Source: DMER64 sp964542305 (GTDB taxonomy: Bacteria; Bacteroidota; Bacteroidia; Bacteroidales; UBA932). From it: 51,331 nt of DNA. How positions within the stretch are numbered: position 1 is the stretch's first letter; each line of letters starts with the position of its first letter. Location: positions 1 to 51,331 of the forward strand of contig CAZITX010000019.1 of the NCBI GenBank assembly GCA_964542305.1. The letters run 5' to 3'. The notes under the pieces were generated by a model, which had not been told where the DNA came from, searched no databases, and worked only from the letters and a program-made list of their open reading frames with translations. The position numbers and the translations under genes were made by a program. Shown piece by piece: positions 50,628 to 51,331 of this stretch.

Positions 50628-51239
50628 ATGAAGGGAATGAATAAACGGTGGTACATAGCTTTCGGGGTTTGCTGCCTGTTGTTAATGACGGGTTGCGGAG
50701 GGCCCCGCATTGGTGTTTACACCATTAGTTTGCAAGATGTGGAAACCAGTCCGTTGGCACCTACCAGGGACATGATGTTTTCCACTGCCGGACAACCCGA
50801 CGGAACCACACAATACATATATGAAGATCCATCTGTACGGATCACTTGGAAAATGACCAATACCCGGTTTGGTTTTTTACTTGAGAACCTTTCGGCAGAC
50901 ACACTGACTGTAGACTGGGAGCAAGCTTCCTACATCAACCAGGACCGGGATACATTGCGCGTTATTCACGACGGTATTGATTTTTCAGTAAAAGACTCTG
51001 CGCAACAAATTACGGTTGTACCCCCTTTGGGGTCATTGGAAGATTTTTTGCTTCCTTCTTCCAATATTTATTACGATCCGGACAACTTTACACTTTGGCG
51101 TATCAATTATCTTTTTTTTAACAGGAAAGGGAATGTTGGCCAAAATGTGTCTGTAGAATTGCCTATGACCATAGGGGGGATTTCTTACAGGTACCGTTTC
51201 AGATTTATGATTGAAGATTGGAAAGACGTTGCCTTTTGA
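50628..51239 (+). CDS. Hypothetical lipoprotein
   Basis: A 203-residue protein I do not recognise. It has a lipoprotein signal (LLLMTGC) and then a beta-rich sequence with no Cys, ending in a basic strand region (ISYRYRFRFMIEDW). The middle resembles an immunoglobulin-like fold: TWKMTNTRFGFLLENLSADTL reads as 'comparison of intrinsic and relational bonds' typical of small secreted beta-sandwiches, but this is a guess. The ATG at 50628 was chosen; MNKRW at 50637 is also possible. It is isolated, between divergent crtI and tRNA-His. Confidence 0.7.
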   Translation: MKGMNKRWYIAFGVCCLLLMTGCGGPRIGVYTISLQDVETSPLAPTRDMMFSTAGQPDGTTQYIYEDPSVRITWKMTNTRFGFLLENLSADTLTVDWEQASYINQDRDTLRVIHDGIDFSVKDSAQQITVVPPLGSLEDFLLPSSNIYYDPDNFTLWRINYLFFNRKGNVGQNVSVELPMTIGGISYRYRFRFMIEDWKDVAF

Positions 51240-51269
51240 TTGTGAATTCCGATTTTTGTTTTACTTTTG
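51235..51269 (+). promoter_or_regulatory. Promoter of tRNA-His
   Basis: TTTG (51235-51238) and TACTTTTG (51262-51269) are 23 bases apart, the -7 element ending 11-12 bases before the tRNA. Confidence 0.5.
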
Positions 51270-51280
51270 CAGTCCCTTAT

Positions 51281-51331
51281 GGTGATCGTAGCTCAGTTGG
51301 TTAGAGCGCTAGATTGTGGCTCTAGAGGTCG
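51281..51331 (+). tRNA. tRNA-His (anticodon GTG), 3' truncated by the window edge
   Basis: The 5' acceptor strand GTGATCG (preceded by the extra G expected at -1 of tRNA-His), D arm GCTC...GAGC and anticodon stem CTAGA/TCTAG with loop TTGTGGC (anticodon GTG) are visible. The T arm and 3' acceptor lie beyond the window. Confidence 0.9.

Noticed and set aside
1..51331. CRISPR arrays, insertion sequences, prophage or integrase genes
   Set aside because: No regularly spaced direct repeats, transposase or phage-like proteins were seen on either strand. The tRNA-Arg 3' end has no visible direct repeat that would mark an attachment site.

Overview
The window comes from a member of the Bacteroidota, most likely an anaerobic, fibre-degrading Bacteroidales. 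It carries a SusC/SusD pair, Bacteroidota-type -7 promoter elements (TAnnTTTG) before many genes, no obvious Shine-Dalgarno sequences, many secreted lipoproteins, an NrtR-type (Nudix plus winged helix) sugar regulator and a single-chain pyruvate:ferredoxin oxidoreductase. No rRNA, insertion sequence, phage gene or CRISPR array is visible. Gene density is high, and no gene-free stretch exceeds about 200 bases.

Layout. 1-9 kb: a 5'-truncated phosphotransferase, a glutathione peroxidase, a cyclase-family lipoprotein, a metallo-beta-lactamase/esterase fusion, two HAD phosphatases, an M28 peptidase, a GH26 mannanase-type lipoprotein and a DUF5020 protein. 9-17 kb: aminopeptidase P, YgiQ radical SAM protein and a solitary SusCD pair. 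17-22.6 kb: a histidine-degradation operon (hutH, hutI, an MBL hydrolase, fused ftcD, an exported nitroreductase) that lacks urocanase. 22.6-39.3 kb: a glucuronoxylan block. uxuA and an SDR fructuronate reductase-like gene run leftward. A GH3 lipoprotein, an acetylesterase and a 1650-residue GH115-GH67 double alpha-glucuronidase run rightward, followed by an NrtR-family regulator, xylB, xylA and a xylose/H+ symporter. 39.4-51.3 kb: rmuC, nifJ, a sugar kinase-like phosphotransferase, fabD, tRNA-Arg(CCG) followed by a highly structured intergenic region, a DUF2147 protein, a choloylglycine-hydrolase-family enzyme, crtB and crtI, an orphan lipoprotein and the start of tRNA-His(GTG).

How the genes work together. 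The central block forms a coherent pathway. The acetylesterase and the GH115/GH67 enzyme would strip acetyl and (4-O-methyl)glucuronic acid from xylan or xylo-oligosaccharides, and GH3 would release xylose. XylE, XylA and XylB would import xylose and convert it to xylulose 5-phosphate under the NrtR-type regulator, while the SDR and UxuA would take fructuronate through mannonate to 2-keto-3-deoxygluconate. Uronate isomerase and endo-xylanases are not in the window. The hut operon would convert histidine to glutamate if urocanase is supplied from elsewhere.

Most notable are the in-frame GH115-GH67 fusion with both halves apparently intact, the MBL-esterase fusion, a recurrent promoter-to-start spacing that implies leaderless mRNAs, a perfect palindrome that supplies both -7 elements of a divergent gene pair, and a nested inverted-repeat element behind tRNA-Arg.
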